Positions 51,131-64,000 of a DNA stretch of 64,000 bases are shown here, piece after piece. Source of the DNA: Pantoea sp. Eser (GTDB taxonomy: Bacteria > Pseudomonadota > Gammaproteobacteria > Enterobacterales > Enterobacteriaceae); the NCBI GenBank assembly GCA_009830035.1, contig SZZY01000007.1, positions 155,493-219,492 of the forward strand, given 5' to 3'. The notes beneath the pieces were generated by a model. The model was not told the origin of the DNA and did not search any database. It was given only the letters and a program-made list of their open reading frames with translations. Each line of letters starts with the position of its first letter. Positions within the stretch are counted from its first letter, which is position 1. The position numbers and the translations under genes were made by a program.

Positions 51131-51888
51131 TGGCCGTTGAAGATACCCAACCGCTCATCAGTCATCTGATTGAGCTGCGTAAGCGACTGCTGAACTGCAT
51201 CATCGCCGTTTTAGTGATATTCCTGGCGCTGGTTTATTTTGCCAACGATATCTATCAACTGGTGGCGGCGCCGCTCATCAGTCAGATGCCGATCGGCTCC
51301 AGCATGATCGCCACCGATGTGGCTTCGCCGTTTTTCACCCCGATAAAACTGACAATTATTGTGTCGGTGTTTCTTGCGGTGCCGGTGATCCTCTATCAGG
51401 TCTGGGCGTTCATTGCGCCTGCGCTCTATCGCCATGAACGTAAGCTGGTCATGCCACTGCTTTTTTCCAGCACCTTTCTGTTCTATATCGGCGTGGCATT
51501 TGCCTATTTTGTCGTCTTCCCGCTGGCGTTTGGTTTCTTCACCAAAACCGCGCCAATTGGCGTCACCATGGCGACCGACATCACCAAATACCTCGATTTT
51601 GTCATGACGCTTTTTATGGCGTTTGGCGTGGCGTTTGAAGTGCCGGTGGCGATTGTGCTGTTGTGCTGGACCGGTATTACCAGCCCGGAAGATCTGAAAA
51701 AGAAACGTCCCTATATTCTGGTCGTGGCCTTCGTGGTCGGCATGTTAATGACGCCGCCGGACGTTTTTTCCCAAACTTTGCTCGCTATTCCGATGTACTG
51801 CCTGTTTGAAGTCGGGGTATTCTTTTCCCTATACTATGTGGGGAAAGGCCGCCGGGCACAGGATGAGGAACATAATACCGAATCCTGA
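51130..51888 (+). CDS. tatC: Sec-independent translocase subunit TatC
   Basis: TatC is the six-helix receptor for twin-arginine signal peptides. The 252-residue product has [20 protein letters not shown] at the start, [20 protein letters not shown] in the middle with the periplasmic loop, [20 protein letters not shown], and [20 protein letters not shown] (P48/E103-type conserved positions lie in these). It shares one base with the tatB stop. Complete. Confidence 0.96.
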   Translation: MAVEDTQPLISHLIELRKRLLNCIIAVLVIFLALVYFANDIYQLVAAPLISQMPIGSSMIATDVASPFFTPIKLTIIVSVFLAVPVILYQVWAFIAPALYRHERKLVMPLLFSSTFLFYIGVAFAYFVVFPLAFGFFTKTAPIGVTMATDITKYLDFVMTLFMAFGVAFEVPVAIVLLCWTGITSPEDLKKKRPYILVVAFVVGMLMTPPDVFSQTLLAIPMYCLFEVGVFFSLYYVGKGRRAQDEEHNTES

Positions 51889-51930
51889 CGCGATCTTCAG
51901 GTCCCGCTCTGGCGGGCAGAGATCAATCCG

Positions 51931-51953
51931 AACCGCCCTCCGGGGCGGTTTTT
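51931..51953 (+). terminator. Terminator after tatC
   Basis: AACCGCCC, TCCG, GGGCGGTT, then T residues; ends the tatABC operon ahead of tatD. Confidence 0.85.
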
Positions 51954-51977
51954 GTTTAGTAAACTGTGGGAAAAATT

Positions 51978-52669
51978 ATGTTTGATATCGGTGTAAACCT
52001 GACCAGCACGCAATTCGCCTCCGAACGGCCAAAGGTGGTAAAACGCGCGTGTGAAGCGGGCGTCACCGGCCTGCTGATTACCGGCACCAATGCGCTGGAG
52101 AGCCAGCACGCTCATGCTGTGTCGGTTGGCGGAGAAACCGGAAGTGGTCGCTATCGGCGAATGCGGGCTCGATTTTAACCGCAACCTGTCAGCCCATGAG
52201 CAGCAGGAGTATGCGTTTGAGGCGCAGCTGGCGCTGGCAGCCGAACTGAATATGCCGGTGTTCCTGCACTGCCGCGAAGCCCATGCGCGCTTTGCGGCGA
52301 TCGTTGCGCCCTGGCTGCCAAAGCTGCCGGGTGCGGTAATTCACTGCTTTACCGGCACGCGCGACGAACTGGAAGCTTGTCTGGCGCTGGGATTATCGAT
52401 AGGAATTACCGGCTGGGTGTGTGGTGAACGTCGCGGGCTGGAACTGCGTGAAATGCTGCCGCTGATCCCGGCCGATAAGTTACTGCTGGAAACTGACTCG
52501 CCCTATTTATTGCCGCGCGATATGCGACCGCGTCCGACCTCACGTCGTAACGAGCCGTGCTTCTTACCGCAATACTGTGCAACAGGTGGCGACATGGCGT
52601 GGCGAGAGCAGCGAGGCGCTGGCGGCCCGCGTCGATCACAATGCCCGGACGCTGTTCAGACTGGTTTAG
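51978..52669 (+). pseudogene. tatD: Broken TatD-family nuclease
   Basis: TatD is a metal-dependent 3'-5' exonuclease. ATG 51978 starts [20 protein letters not shown] and ends at [15 protein letters not shown]. About 30 residues including the conserved GVHPHD metal motif are deleted and the frame shifts near 52115; the next part ([56 protein letters not shown] [14 protein letters not shown]) is in another frame. A further shift near 52570 separates the C-terminus ([20 protein letters not shown]). Loss of the GxHPH ligands would abolish activity. Confidence 0.9.
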
Positions 52670-53153
52670 ATCTTACGGAACTGTTTGTTATCCACGCTGC
52701 GCATCACCTGCTTATTCAGGAGATTGAGCAACAGAATCGAACGGGTTTCGCCATCCGGCTCGGCAAAGATAGCGCGCAGTCCTTCAAACGTCCCTTCGGT
52801 GATGACAACTTCATCGCCGATTTGTGGCGTTTCAGGATCGAGCAGAATTTGCGGGACATCGGTTTCCAGCGCTTCAATCACCGCTGGCGGCACCGTGGCG
52901 GGCGTAGTGCCAAAACGTACAAAGTGGCTGACGCCTCGCGTACTGCTGATGGTGGTGGTATGAATCGCTTCCGGATCGAATTCGATGAACAGATATTTAG
53001 GAAACAGCGGCTCACTCACCGTGTGGTGCGTTTACCGCGTACGATCTTTTCCGGAGCGATCATCGGGCTGAGGCAATTCACTTCTTGCCGCTCCAGATGC
53101 TCCTTCGCGCGCAATAGCTGACCACGTTTGCAATGTAAATACCAAGATTACAT
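52666..53153 (-). pseudogene. rfaH: Broken transcription antiterminator RfaH
   Basis: RfaH is the NusG paralogue recruited at ops sites to allow full transcription of long LPS-core, O-antigen, capsule and haemolysin operons. From ATG 53153 the second codon is TAA (ATG TAA TCT TGG TAT), where CAA or GAA is expected; the native continuation [20 protein letters not shown] and [19 protein letters not shown] is otherwise clean. Two extra bases (AC) near 53022 shift the frame before [11 protein letters not shown]; the second part ([40 protein letters not shown]) then runs to 52666. Re-initiation at 53019 would give only 117 residues. Confidence 0.93.
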
Positions 53154-53362
53154 AACCGCTCCCATCGAATGGACGCTAAGAATAGCAAACCTGCTGCCAG
53201 AGTTATAGCACATCGGGCAGGGGAAAAGCGCAGCGCGCAGAAAATAAACTGAGACTTTTCTTAAGATGCCGGATAGCGACAGAAAAGGCGATTGGAAATT
53301 GACGTTTCACCCTGCTCTATATCAGACTCGATGGCCATCATACCGGCGAAAAGGATCACCTG

Positions 53363-54088
53363 ATGGAACTCTTTTTGTTAAGCAACGGCAAGCTGGCGGA
53401 TGATGCGCCGCTACTGGGTTATGCTCAGCCGCAGTTACACGCCATGATTGCCCGACGTGCCATCCGTTCGGCGGTCCTGATTCTTTACGCCATTATCCGA
53501 GGAGATCATGCGCAGCGCGCCGCCGATCTCAGTACGTCGCTGGGCATTCCGGTGCGCACCGTTGACGCTTTTACCTCACCGGCTGACGCAATCGCCCAGG
53601 CAGAGCTGATTTTAGTCAGCGGCGGCAATACCTGGTTTCTGAATCAGATGCTGCATGAGCAGGGCTTGATCGTGGCGATACAGCGCGCAGTGCGCGAACG
53701 GCAGGTGCCGTATGTCGGCTGGAATGCCGGCTGTAATGTGGCGACGCCGTCGATTCGCACCACCAATGATATGCCGGTGCGCAGCAGCGTGGTGCTGCCC
53801 GCGCTGGGGCTGTTCCCGGTGCAGATCAATCCTCACTATCTCGATGCCAGCGTCAGCGGCCATATGGGCGAAACACGCGACGAGTGGCTGGCTGAATTCT
53901 GTGCCGTCAACCCGTCCTAGTCGGTGATTGCGCTGCGTGAAGGCAGCTTTCTACATCTGCATGACGATCGGCCACGCTATCACAGTGTGCGCAACGAAGA
54001 CTTTAAGGTGTTCCGCCACGGCGAGCCGATTCAGGCTTATCACGATACCCGCGCGCTTCAGCCGCTGGTGCCTTTTCGCTGTGATTAA
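53363..54088 (+). pseudogene. pepE: Broken peptidase E (alpha-aspartyl dipeptidase)
   Basis: PepE is a serine dipeptidase for Asp-Xaa. ATG 53363, after GAAAAGGA, begins MELFLLSNGKLADDAPLLGY; SGGNTWFLNQML and RTTNDMPV are typical. The catalytic motif GWSAGAN reads GWNAGCN, so the nucleophile serine is replaced by Asn. A TAG at 53918-53920 (NPS-SVIALREG; CAG expected) stops the frame, which otherwise continues to 54088 (HHDTRALQP-like end). The stop removes about 55 residues. Confidence 0.88.
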
Positions 54089-54168
54089 GGTTGCCGCATA
54101 AACCTCAACACGACCGCATAATCAGCCCTATAATGGCCGATTCACTCTGGCCGGAAAGCTAAAGCCGC

Positions 54169-55653
54169 ATGAAATGTCACGATTTAAGAGACTTTCTCGC
54201 GCTGCTCGAACAGCGCGGTGAGTTAAAAAGAATTAAGCAATCGATTGATCCCGTCCTGGAAATGACCGAAATCGCCGACCGCACGCTGCGTGCTGGCGGC
54301 CCCGCGCTGCTGTTTGAAAACCCGAAAGGGTATGACATGCCGGTGCTGTGTAACCTGTTTGGCACGCCAAAGCGCGTCGCTATGGGGATGGGTCAGGAAG
54401 AGGTGAGTGCCCTGCGGGAAGCAGGCAAACTGCTGGCGTTTCTGAAAGAGCCGGAGCCGCCAAAAGGCTTTCGCGATCTGTTCGATAAGATGCCGCAGTT
54501 TAAGCAGGTGCTCAACATGCCGACTAAACGCCTGCGCAATGCACCCTGCCAGGAAGTGGTGTTCAGCGGTGATGAGGTCGATCTGTCGCGCATTCCGGTG
54601 ATGAAATGCTGGCCGGGCGATGCTGCGCCGCTGATTACCTGGGGTCTGACCGTCACCCGCGGTCCGCATAAAGAGCGGCAGAATCTCGGCATTTACCGTC
54701 AACAGGTGATCGGCAAAAACCGGCTGATTATGCGCTGGCTGTCGCACCGTGGCGGCGCGCTCGATTTTCAGGAGTGGAGCAAAGCGCATCCGGGCGAACG
54801 TTTTCCGGTCTCGGTGGCGCTTGGTGCTGACCCCGCCACCATTCTCGGTGCGGTAACGCCGGTGCCGGATACGCTGTCAGAATATGCGTTTGCTGGTCTG
54901 CTGCGCGGAAATAAAACCGAAGTGGTGAAATGCCTGTCGAACGATCTGGAAGTACCCGCCAGCGCGGAGATCGTGCTGGAGGGTTACATCGAGGCGGGTG
55001 ACATGGCACCTGAAGGGCCTTACGGCGACCACACGGGCTACTACAATGAAGTAGATAGCTTCCCGGTCTTTACCGTGACGCACATTACCCAGCGACATCA
55101 GGCAATCTATCACTCGACTTATACCGGCCGTCCGCCGGATGAGCCCGCCGTACTGGGTGTGGCCTTGAATGAAGTGCTGGTGCCGATTCTGATCAAGCAG
55201 TTCCCGGAAATTGTCGATTTCTATCTGCCGCCGGAAGGATGTTCCTACCGGCTGGCGGTGGTAACCATCAAAAAGCATTATGCCGGGCATGCCAAACGGG
55301 TAATGTTTGGCGTCTGGTCATTTCTGCGGCAGTTCATGTACACCAAATTTGTTATTGTGTGTGACGATGATGTTAATGCGCGTGACTGGAATGATGTGAT
55401 CTGGGCGATTACCACCCGCATGGATCCGGCGCGTGACACGGTATTAGTGGAAAATACGCCGATCGACTATCTCGATTTCGCCTCACCGGTTTCCGGACTG
55501 GGGTCGAAGATGGGGATGGATGCGACCAACAAATGGCCGGGCGAAACGCAGCGCGAATGGGGCACGCCTATCGTGAAAGATCCTGCGATTACCGCGCGCA
55601 TTGACGCTATCTGGGATGAGTTAGGTATTTTTGATCAGCCGCCACAGCGTTGA
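54169..55653 (+). CDS. ubiD: 4-hydroxy-3-polyprenylbenzoate decarboxylase UbiD
   Basis: UbiD decarboxylates octaprenyl-hydroxybenzoate in ubiquinone synthesis with prenylated FMN made by UbiX. The 494-residue protein (E. coli 497) starts [20 protein letters not shown]. Prenyl-FMN/metal-binding parts include [20 protein letters not shown] and [20 protein letters not shown]. The C-terminal [20 protein letters not shown] is also intact. It overlaps the untranslated upstream part of fre by four bases. Confidence 0.96.
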   Translation: MKCHDLRDFLALLEQRGELKRIKQSIDPVLEMTEIADRTLRAGGPALLFENPKGYDMPVLCNLFGTPKRVAMGMGQEEVSALREAGKLLAFLKEPEPPKGFRDLFDKMPQFKQVLNMPTKRLRNAPCQEVVFSGDEVDLSRIPVMKCWPGDAAPLITWGLTVTRGPHKERQNLGIYRQQVIGKNRLIMRWLSHRGGALDFQEWSKAHPGERFPVSVALGADPATILGAVTPVPDTLSEYAFAGLLRGNKTEVVKCLSNDLEVPASAEIVLEGYIEAGDMAPEGPYGDHTGYYNEVDSFPVFTVTHITQRHQAIYHSTYTGRPPDEPAVLGVALNEVLVPILIKQFPEIVDFYLPPEGCSYRLAVVTIKKHYAGHAKRVMFGVWSFLRQFMYTKFVIVCDDDVNARDWNDVIWAITTRMDPARDTVLVENTPIDYLDFASPVSGLGSKMGMDATNKWPGETQREWGTPIVKDPAITARIDAIWDELGIFDQPPQR

Positions 55654-55694
55654 TGGCGAGCATAACCATAAAGACGACCCGACAGAGGGAACGC

Positions 55695-56396
55695 ATGACA
55701 ACGTTAAGCTGTAAAGTAACTTCAGTTGAAGCGATTACCGACACGGTGTATCGCGTTCGCCTGATTCCGGAAGCGGATTTCAGTTTTCGCGCGGGACAGT
55801 ATCTGATGGTGGTGATGGATGAGCGTGATAAGCGCCCGTTCTCACTGGCCTCAACGCCAATGGAAAAGGATATCATTGAGCTGCACATCGGTGCGTCCGA
55901 TCTCAACTTGTACGCCATGGCGGTGATGGATCGCATTCGTGACGATCGCCAGATCACCGTCGACATGCCACACGGTGATGCCTGGCTGCGCGAAGAGAGC
56001 AGCAAACCGTTGATCCTGATCGCGGGCGGCACCGGCTTCTCCTATGCCCGTTCTATTCTGCTGACCGCGTTAGCGCAGCAGCCGGAGCGTGACATCGCCA
56101 TTTACTGGGGCGGACGAGAGCTGAAGCATCTGTACGATCTTGATGAGCTGGATGCGCTGGCGGTGAAACACCCCAACCTGAAGGTGATTCCGGTGGTCGA
56201 GCAGCCAGAATCGGGCTGGCAGGGACGTTCGGGTACAGTATTAACCGCTGTAATGCACGATTTCAGCACGCTGAGCGAGCATGAGATCTACATTGCTGGC
56301 CGTTTCGAGATGGCCAAGATCGCACGCGATCACTTCTGCGCCGAGCGCGGTGCGCTGGAATCGCAGATGTATGGTGATGCTTTCGCCTTCATCTGA
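55695..56396 (+). CDS. fre: NAD(P)H-flavin reductase Fre
   Basis: Fre reduces free flavins with NAD(P)H and supports activation of ribonucleotide reductase. The ATG at 55695 gives 233 residues, equal to E. coli, beginning [20 protein letters not shown]. The flavin motif is [10 protein letters not shown] and the NAD(P)H motif [17 protein letters not shown]. Upstream in-frame codons to 55650 lack a family match. Confidence 0.96.
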   Translation: MTTLSCKVTSVEAITDTVYRVRLIPEADFSFRAGQYLMVVMDERDKRPFSLASTPMEKDIIELHIGASDLNLYAMAVMDRIRDDRQITVDMPHGDAWLREESSKPLILIAGGTGFSYARSILLTALAQQPERDIAIYWGGRELKHLYDLDELDALAVKHPNLKVIPVVEQPESGWQGRSGTVLTAVMHDFSTLSEHEIYIAGRFEMAKIARDHFCAERGALESQMYGDAFAFI

Positions 56397-56420
56397 TCGA
56401 CGACAAGCCGAAAGAAAAAA

Positions 56421-56439
56421 CCCGCCCATCACGGGCGGG
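56421..56439 (-). terminator. Terminator of fadBA
   Basis: On the minus strand ACCCGCCC, GTGAT, GGGCGGGT is followed by six T. It lies between convergent fre and fadA; the T run points to fadA. Confidence 0.85.
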
Positions 56440-56468
56440 TAAATCGGACAAAGAAGTGACCCAACGTA

Positions 56469-59826
<3,358 letters not shown>

Positions 59827-59854
59827 GTGCGTCTCCTGAAACCGCGGAAAAGTG

Positions 59855-59871
59855 ATCTGGTCATACCAGAT
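59855..59871 (-). promoter_or_regulatory. FadR operator upstream of fadBA
   Basis: ATCTGGTCATACCAGAT is a perfect palindrome around a CAT centre and closely matches the E. coli fadBA FadR site. FadR would repress fadBA without long-chain acyl-CoA. It sits between the divergent fadB and pepQ. Confidence 0.75.
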
Positions 59872-60013
59872 GATCTAGAGTGTGGGAGTGATGTTAATTT
59901 TTTGCAAACGGGTCTTTGCTTATTTGCTAACAAGATCACAGCCGCTCTCAACACGGCATCCGCTTAAGGGGTATGCTAAACTGCGGCCATTTCGCGACAC
60001 TGGAGAGACGTCA

Positions 60014-61207
60014 ATGGATTCCCTGAAGACCTTGTATCACGCGCATATCGCCACGTTGCAGCAACGGGCGCAGCAGGTGCTGGCACACAATAAACTGGAT
60101 GCGATGTTGATCCATTCCGGTGAGTTGTTGACGGTGTTTCTGGATGACCATACCTATCCCTTCAAGGTGAATCCACAGCTTAAAGCCTGGGTGCCAGTAA
60201 CGCAGGTACCGAACTGCTGGCTGTGGGTTGATGGGGTCAATAAACCAAAGTTCTGGTTTTACTCTCCGGTGGACTACTGGCACAACGTTGAACCGCTGCC
60301 GGACAGCTTCTGGACCGCAGATATTGAGGTCATCGGCCTGAAAAATGCGGATGAGATTGCGCAGCTGTTGCCGGCTCAGCGTGAGAACGTCGCCTATATT
60401 GGCCCGGTAAATGCGCGGGCGGTGCAGCTCGGTATCAGCGCCGGCAATATCAATCCCAAAGCGGTGATCTATTTCCTGCATTACCATCGCAGCATCAAAA
60501 CCGAGTATGAGCTGGCCTGTATGCGCCAGGCGCAGAAGCTGGCCGTGGCCGGACATCGCGCCGCGAAAGAGGCTTTTTCTGCCGGTTTAAGCGAATTCAA
60601 TATCAATCAGGCCTACCTGACGGCTACCGGTCATCGCGATACCGACGTGCCTTACGGCAGCATCATTGCGCTGAATGAACACGCGGCGGTGCTGCATTAC
60701 ACCCGTCTGGATCATCAGACGCCGGCAAAGCGCCACAGCTTTTTAATTGACGCGGGTGCCGAATATCTTGGCTATGCCGCTGATTTAACCCGCAGCTACG
60801 CGGCGCAGAGCAGTTCGCTGTATGCGCGGATGGTCGAGGCGCTGGTGGCGGAAGACCTGACCGGTCCGTTCATGCCGCATGGATTAGGGCATCCGCTCTG
60901 CCTGCAGGTGCATGACGTCGGCGGGTTTATGCAGGATGAGCAGGGCACCCAACTTGCGGCGCCGGCGCAGTATCCTTATCTGCGCTGCACGCGCGTGCTG
61001 CAACCCGGCATGGTATTAACCATTGAGCCTGGCTTCTATATTATTGACTCGTTGCTGACGCCGCTGCGTGAAGGCCGGTTCAGCCAGCATTTTAACTGGC
61101 AGGCGATCGATGCGCTCAGGCCTTACGGTGGAATGCGTATTGAGGATAACGTGGTGATCCATGCGCATCGCGTTGAAAACATGACCCATGATCTGCATCT
61201 GTCCTGA
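60014..61207 (+). CDS. pepQ: Xaa-Pro dipeptidase PepQ with a 46-residue internal deletion
   Basis: PepQ cleaves Xaa-Pro dipeptides with two metal ions. The ATG at 60014, after GGAGAG, gives 397 residues; E. coli PepQ has 443. The N-terminus ([20 protein letters not shown]) and metal ligands are present: [17 protein letters not shown] (two Asp), [15 protein letters not shown] (His), TIEPGFY and RIEDNVV (Glu). Between YARMVE and AEDLTGPF about 46 residues are missing (near 60835-60855), an in-frame deletion. The frame stays open, but missing helices of the pita-bread fold make activity doubtful. It overlaps yigZ by one base. Confidence 0.92.
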   Translation: MDSLKTLYHAHIATLQQRAQQVLAHNKLDAMLIHSGELLTVFLDDHTYPFKVNPQLKAWVPVTQVPNCWLWVDGVNKPKFWFYSPVDYWHNVEPLPDSFWTADIEVIGLKNADEIAQLLPAQRENVAYIGPVNARAVQLGISAGNINPKAVIYFLHYHRSIKTEYELACMRQAQKLAVAGHRAAKEAFSAGLSEFNINQAYLTATGHRDTDVPYGSIIALNEHAAVLHYTRLDHQTPAKRHSFLIDAGAEYLGYAADLTRSYAAQSSSLYARMVEALVAEDLTGPFMPHGLGHPLCLQVHDVGGFMQDEQGTQLAAPAQYPYLRCTRVLQPGMVLTIEPGFYIIDSLLTPLREGRFSQHFNWQAIDALRPYGGMRIEDNVVIHAHRVENMTHDLHLS

Positions 61208-61824
61208 TGGACGCCTATGATATTCCCGCAGTGGCGTTAAGCGTCAGCGAGGAGACCATCAAAAAGAGCCGCTTTATTACGCTGCTGGCTCATACCGACG
61301 GCACGGAGGCGGCACGGGCGTTTGTTCATCAGATCAGGCATCAACATCCTGCTGCGCGTCACCACTGCTGGGCATGGGTGGCTGGTGCGCCAGATGATTC
61401 ACAACAGTTGGGTTTCTCTGAAGATGGCGAGCCGTCTGGCACCGCCGGTAAACCGATGCTGGCGCAGCTGATGGGTGCCGGTATCGGTGAAATCACCGCG
61501 GTGGTGGTGCGCTATTACGGTGGTATCATGCTGGGTACGGGCGGCTTAGTGAAAGCGTATGGCGGTGGGGTGCAGCAGGGGCTTAAGCAACTGGCGCGCC
61601 AGCGTAAAGTGCCGATGAAACGGTTCACTTTGCAATGCGACTACGCGCAGCTCAGCGATATCGAACGGCTGGTGCAGCGCTTTGAAGGCCAGGTCACAGA
61701 CAGCCAGTATCAGGACCGCATTGCCCTGACGCTGGCCGTTCCTTATGGACAAATCGACGGATTCCAGCAAAATCTGTCAGACTTTAGTCGGGGCGCGTTA
61801 GCGCTTATCCCGCTCACACCTTGA
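61207..61824 (+). CDS. yigZ: IMPACT/YigZ family protein
   Basis: YigZ belongs to the IMPACT (UPF0029) family, related to eukaryotic Gcn2 inhibitors; its bacterial role is unknown. The 205-residue product (E. coli 204) has the family core KKSRFITLLAHTDG, RHHCWAWVAG, QQLGFSEDGEPSGTAGKPML and ITAVVVRYYGGIMLGTGGLV. ATG at 61207 overlaps the pepQ stop. Intact. Confidence 0.93.
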   Translation: MDAYDIPAVALSVSEETIKKSRFITLLAHTDGTEAARAFVHQIRHQHPAARHHCWAWVAGAPDDSQQLGFSEDGEPSGTAGKPMLAQLMGAGIGEITAVVVRYYGGIMLGTGGLVKAYGGGVQQGLKQLARQRKVPMKRFTLQCDYAQLSDIERLVQRFEGQVTDSQYQDRIALTLAVPYGQIDGFQQNLSDFSRGALALIPLTP

Positions 61825-61856
61825 TGTTCTTCTCTTTTATTTAAAGGAACGGCTGA

Positions 61857-63259
61857 ATGCACTTTCGCGCCATTACCCGCATAGTCGGTCTGCTGGTGAT
61901 CCTCTTTTCAGTGACGATGATTTTGCCCGGCTTGGTCGCATTAATTTATCGCGACGGTGCCGGTCGGGCCTTTAGCCAGACGTTCATGATGGCACTGGTG
62001 ATCGGCTCGCTGCTGTGGTGGCCGAACCGCAAACAGAAGACAGAGCTCAAGCCATGCGAAGGATTTTTGATTGTAGTGCTGTTCTGGACGGTGCTGGGCA
62101 GCGTGGGGGCAATGCCGTTTATCTTTGCCGAACAGCCGCACCTGTCGGTTACCGACGCGTTCTTCGAATCGCTCTCTGGCCTGACGACCACCGGTGCCAC
62201 TATCTTGGTCGGACTGGATTCACTGCCAAAGGCGATTCTGTTCTATCGGCAAATGCTGCAATGGCTCGGCGGAATGGAAATCATCGTCTTAGCGGTGGCG
62301 ATATTACCGATACCGGGCGTGGGGGGGATGCAGCTCTATTGCGCTGAGATGCCGGGACCGCTGAAAGATAACAAAATGCGGCCGCGCATTGCTGAAACAG
62401 GCAAGACCCTGTGGTTGATCTATGTGCTGCTGACGGTGGCCTGTGCGCTGGCCTTGTGGCTGGCGGGGATGCCGGCCTTTGATGCGATTGGCCACAGCTT
62501 CTCGACCATCGCCATCGGGGGATTTTCCACCCATGATCCCAGCATCGGCTATTTTAATAGCGGCACCATTAATACTATCGTGGCGGTGTTTTTGCTGATC
62601 TCCGGCTGTAACTACGGTCTGCACTTTGCCATGCTGAGTGGCCGTAATCTGCGCGTCTACTGGCGTGACCCGGAGTTACGGATGTTTATCGGCGTCCAGC
62701 TGACGCTGGTGTTGATCTGCACGCTGGTGCTCTGGTTCCACAATGTCTACGCCAAGTGGCTGGCAGACGCTGAACCAGGCGTTCTTCCAGGTCGTCTCCA
62801 TGGCGACCACCGCCGGTTTTACCACCGACAGCATCGCGATCGCGCGCTGGCCGCTGTTCCTGCCGGTTCTGCTGCTGTGCTCAGCCTTTATTGGTGGCTG
62901 CGCCGGTTCAACACCGGCGGTGGCCTGAAGGTGATCCGTATCCTGCTGTTGTGCAAGCAGGGTAACCGGGAGCTGCCGGAGCGTATCCTCGAAGCGGTCT
63001 GGGGATTCTTCTCGGCCTATGCGCTGGTGTTCCTGACAGCATGCTGGCAATCATCGCCACCGGCGTAGATGACTTCTCGGCCTTTGCTGCCGTCGCCGCC
63101 ACGCTGAACAACCTCGGACCCGGTCTCGGGGTGGTCGCGGATAACTTCACCTCAATGAATGATGTGGCGAAGTGGATATTGATCTCCACCATGCTATTCG
63201 GGCGTCTCGAGGTCTTTACCTTGCTGGTGCTGTTCATGCCGACGTTCTGGCGTGAGTAA
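61857..63259 (+). pseudogene. trkH: Broken potassium uptake protein TrkH
   Basis: TrkH is the membrane pore of the Trk K+ system. The first frame matches for about 300 residues (MHFRAITRIVGLLVILFSVT, SLSGLTTTGATILVGL, GGFSTHDPSIGYF) up to VYAKWL. Lesions follow: one extra G near 62759 before QTLNQAFFQVVSMATTAGF, an extra AC near 62911 in GSTGGGLKV, loss of about 18 codons between two GNRE/GNRA-like sites near 62970, and one missing base near 63036. The end ([16 protein letters not shown] to FMPTFWRE) is intact at 63259. A filter-region change GGMG to GGME is also seen. Confidence 0.92.
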
Positions 63260-63276
63260 TTAATAAGGATGCTGAA

Positions 63277-63816
63277 ATGAAAGCGCTGATTCTCTACTCG
63301 ACCCGTGACGGACAAACGCAAAAAATCGCCTCTTATATAGCTGAGCAGGTCGGACACCTCCAAAACTGTGATGTGCTGAATATCCAGGATGCCACTTCGC
63401 CTGACTGGGCACAGTATGATCGAGTGCTGATTGGCGCCTCGATTCGCTACGGTCATTTCCAGCCGGTGGTCGATGCATTCGTTAAGCAGCATTTGCGCGA
63501 ATTGCAGCAGCGTACCAGTGGTTTCTTCTCGGTGAACCTGACGGCGCGTAAACCCGAGAAGCGTTCCCCGGAAACCAATGCCTATACCCAGAAGTTCTTA
63601 TCACAGTCGCCGTGGCGGCCAGATTGCTGTGCGGTGTTTGCAGGTGCGCTCTATTACACGCGTTATCGTTGGTTTGATCGCATCATGATTCAGCTGATCA
63701 TGCGGATGACCGGTGGCGAGACCGATTCTACTAAAACTAAAGAAGTGGAGTACACCGATTGGCAACAGGTCAGCCGTTTTGCCAATGATTTTGCACAGTT
63801 ACCAGGCAAATCGTAG
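63277..63816 (+). CDS. hemG: Menaquinone-dependent protoporphyrinogen IX dehydrogenase
   Basis: HemG oxidises protoporphyrinogen IX, passing electrons to menaquinone or ubiquinone. The 179-residue flavodoxin-like protein starts MKALILYSTRDGQTQKIASY, with the FMN phosphate loop STRDGQT, then VLIGASIRYGHFQPVVDAFV and KPEKRSPETNAYTQKFLSQS. The basic/hydrophobic loop after it distinguishes HemG from flavodoxins. It precedes the rrn operon, as in E. coli. Intact. Confidence 0.95.
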   Translation: MKALILYSTRDGQTQKIASYIAEQVGHLQNCDVLNIQDATSPDWAQYDRVLIGASIRYGHFQPVVDAFVKQHLRELQQRTSGFFSVNLTARKPEKRSPETNAYTQKFLSQSPWRPDCCAVFAGALYYTRYRWFDRIMIQLIMRMTGGETDSTKTKEVEYTDWQQVSRFANDFAQLPGKS

Positions 63817-63874
63817 CGAAATAACGCGATTTGACGAAAATTACTTCGAACGATAATATTTTTGCAATAAACGC

Positions 63875-63902
63875 TTGTCAGCCTCCGGAAACTCCCTATA
63901 AT
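63875..63902 (+). promoter_or_regulatory. Ribosomal RNA operon promoter P1
   Basis: TTGTCA (63875-63880), a 16-base spacer and a perfect TATAAT (63897-63902) with a GC-rich GCGCCTCC discriminator match enterobacterial rrn P1 promoters. The AT-rich stretch 63837-63874 resembles an UP element. hemG precedes rrsA in E. coli; the 16S gene is beyond the right edge, and 63903-64000 is rrn leader. Confidence 0.85.
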
Positions 63903-64000
63903 GCGCCTCCACTGACACGGCACACCGGCTTACGAAGCGCCGGGTGTAATGTAAGTAGGTTCGAAATCATACGAACCAGTGAGTTAAGCAGAAATAAACG

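Noticed and set aside
34754..53920. Recoding of TAG (amber suppression) as an explanation of in-frame TAG in yigL, udp and pepE
   Set aside because: yigL and udp also carry frameshifts, rfaH and the yehS-like gene have TAA stops, and pepE lacks its nucleophile, so decay explains all without recoding.

Overview
The window is chromosomal DNA of a gamma-proteobacterium in the Enterobacterales, most likely an Erwiniaceae member (Pantoea/Erwinia-like; inferred from moderately high GC, Escherichia-like gene order and protein similarity). Gene order follows the E. coli block wec - argX-hisR-leuT-proM - glmZ - hemYXDC - cyaA - dapF - xerC - uvrD - corA - rarD - pldA - recQ - rht - pldB - yigL - yigM - metR/metE - dlhH - udp - rmuC - ubiEJB - tatABCD - rfaH - ubiD - fre - fadAB - pepQ - yigZ - trkH - hemG - rrn.

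Layout. 1-11.6 kb: enterobacterial common antigen (ECA) operon from wzzE (cut by the left edge) to wecG; most genes overlap by a few bases. 11.7-12.4 kb: tRNA operon Arg(CCG)-His(GTG)-Leu(CAG)-Pro(TGG) with a duplicated tRNA-Pro 3' end around a hairpin-rich cassette. 12.4-12.9 kb: the small RNA GlmZ behind a sigma-54 promoter with three GlrR-type sites and an IHF-like site. 12.9-17.0 kb (minus): hemYXDC. 17.3-26.9 kb: cyaA, lptM, dapF, yigA, xerC, yigB, LexA-controlled uvrD, and corA with a leader peptide and a strong hairpin. 27-36.7 kb: a heavily damaged stretch (AbrB-family transporter, rarD, yigI, rhtC, rhtB, pldB, yigL, glpT all broken) with pldA and recQ intact inside it. 37-45.5 kb: biotin transporter yigM, broken yehS-like gene, metR/metE, broken dlhH and udp, and an unnamed TPR/[23 protein letters not shown] protein. 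45.6-51.9 kb: intact rmuC, ubiE-ubiJ-ubiB and tatABC. 52-54.1 kb: broken tatD, rfaH and pepE. 54.2-64 kb: intact ubiD, fre, fadBA with a FadR operator, internally deleted pepQ, intact yigZ, broken trkH, intact hemG, and the P1 promoter of an rRNA operon whose 16S gene lies beyond the right edge.

The main pattern is biological rather than architectural. About fifteen genes carry frameshifts, nonsense codons or 10-140 bp deletions, and pepQ has a large in-frame deletion, while long conserved genes interspersed with them (cyaA, uvrD, recQ, metE, fadB, ubiB, the wec and hem clusters) are intact. Uniform sequencing error would not spare those genes, so recent loss of dispensable functions in a host-restricted lineage is the favoured reading; a poor-quality assembly remains the alternative. 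No insertion sequence, prophage, integrase or CRISPR array was seen.
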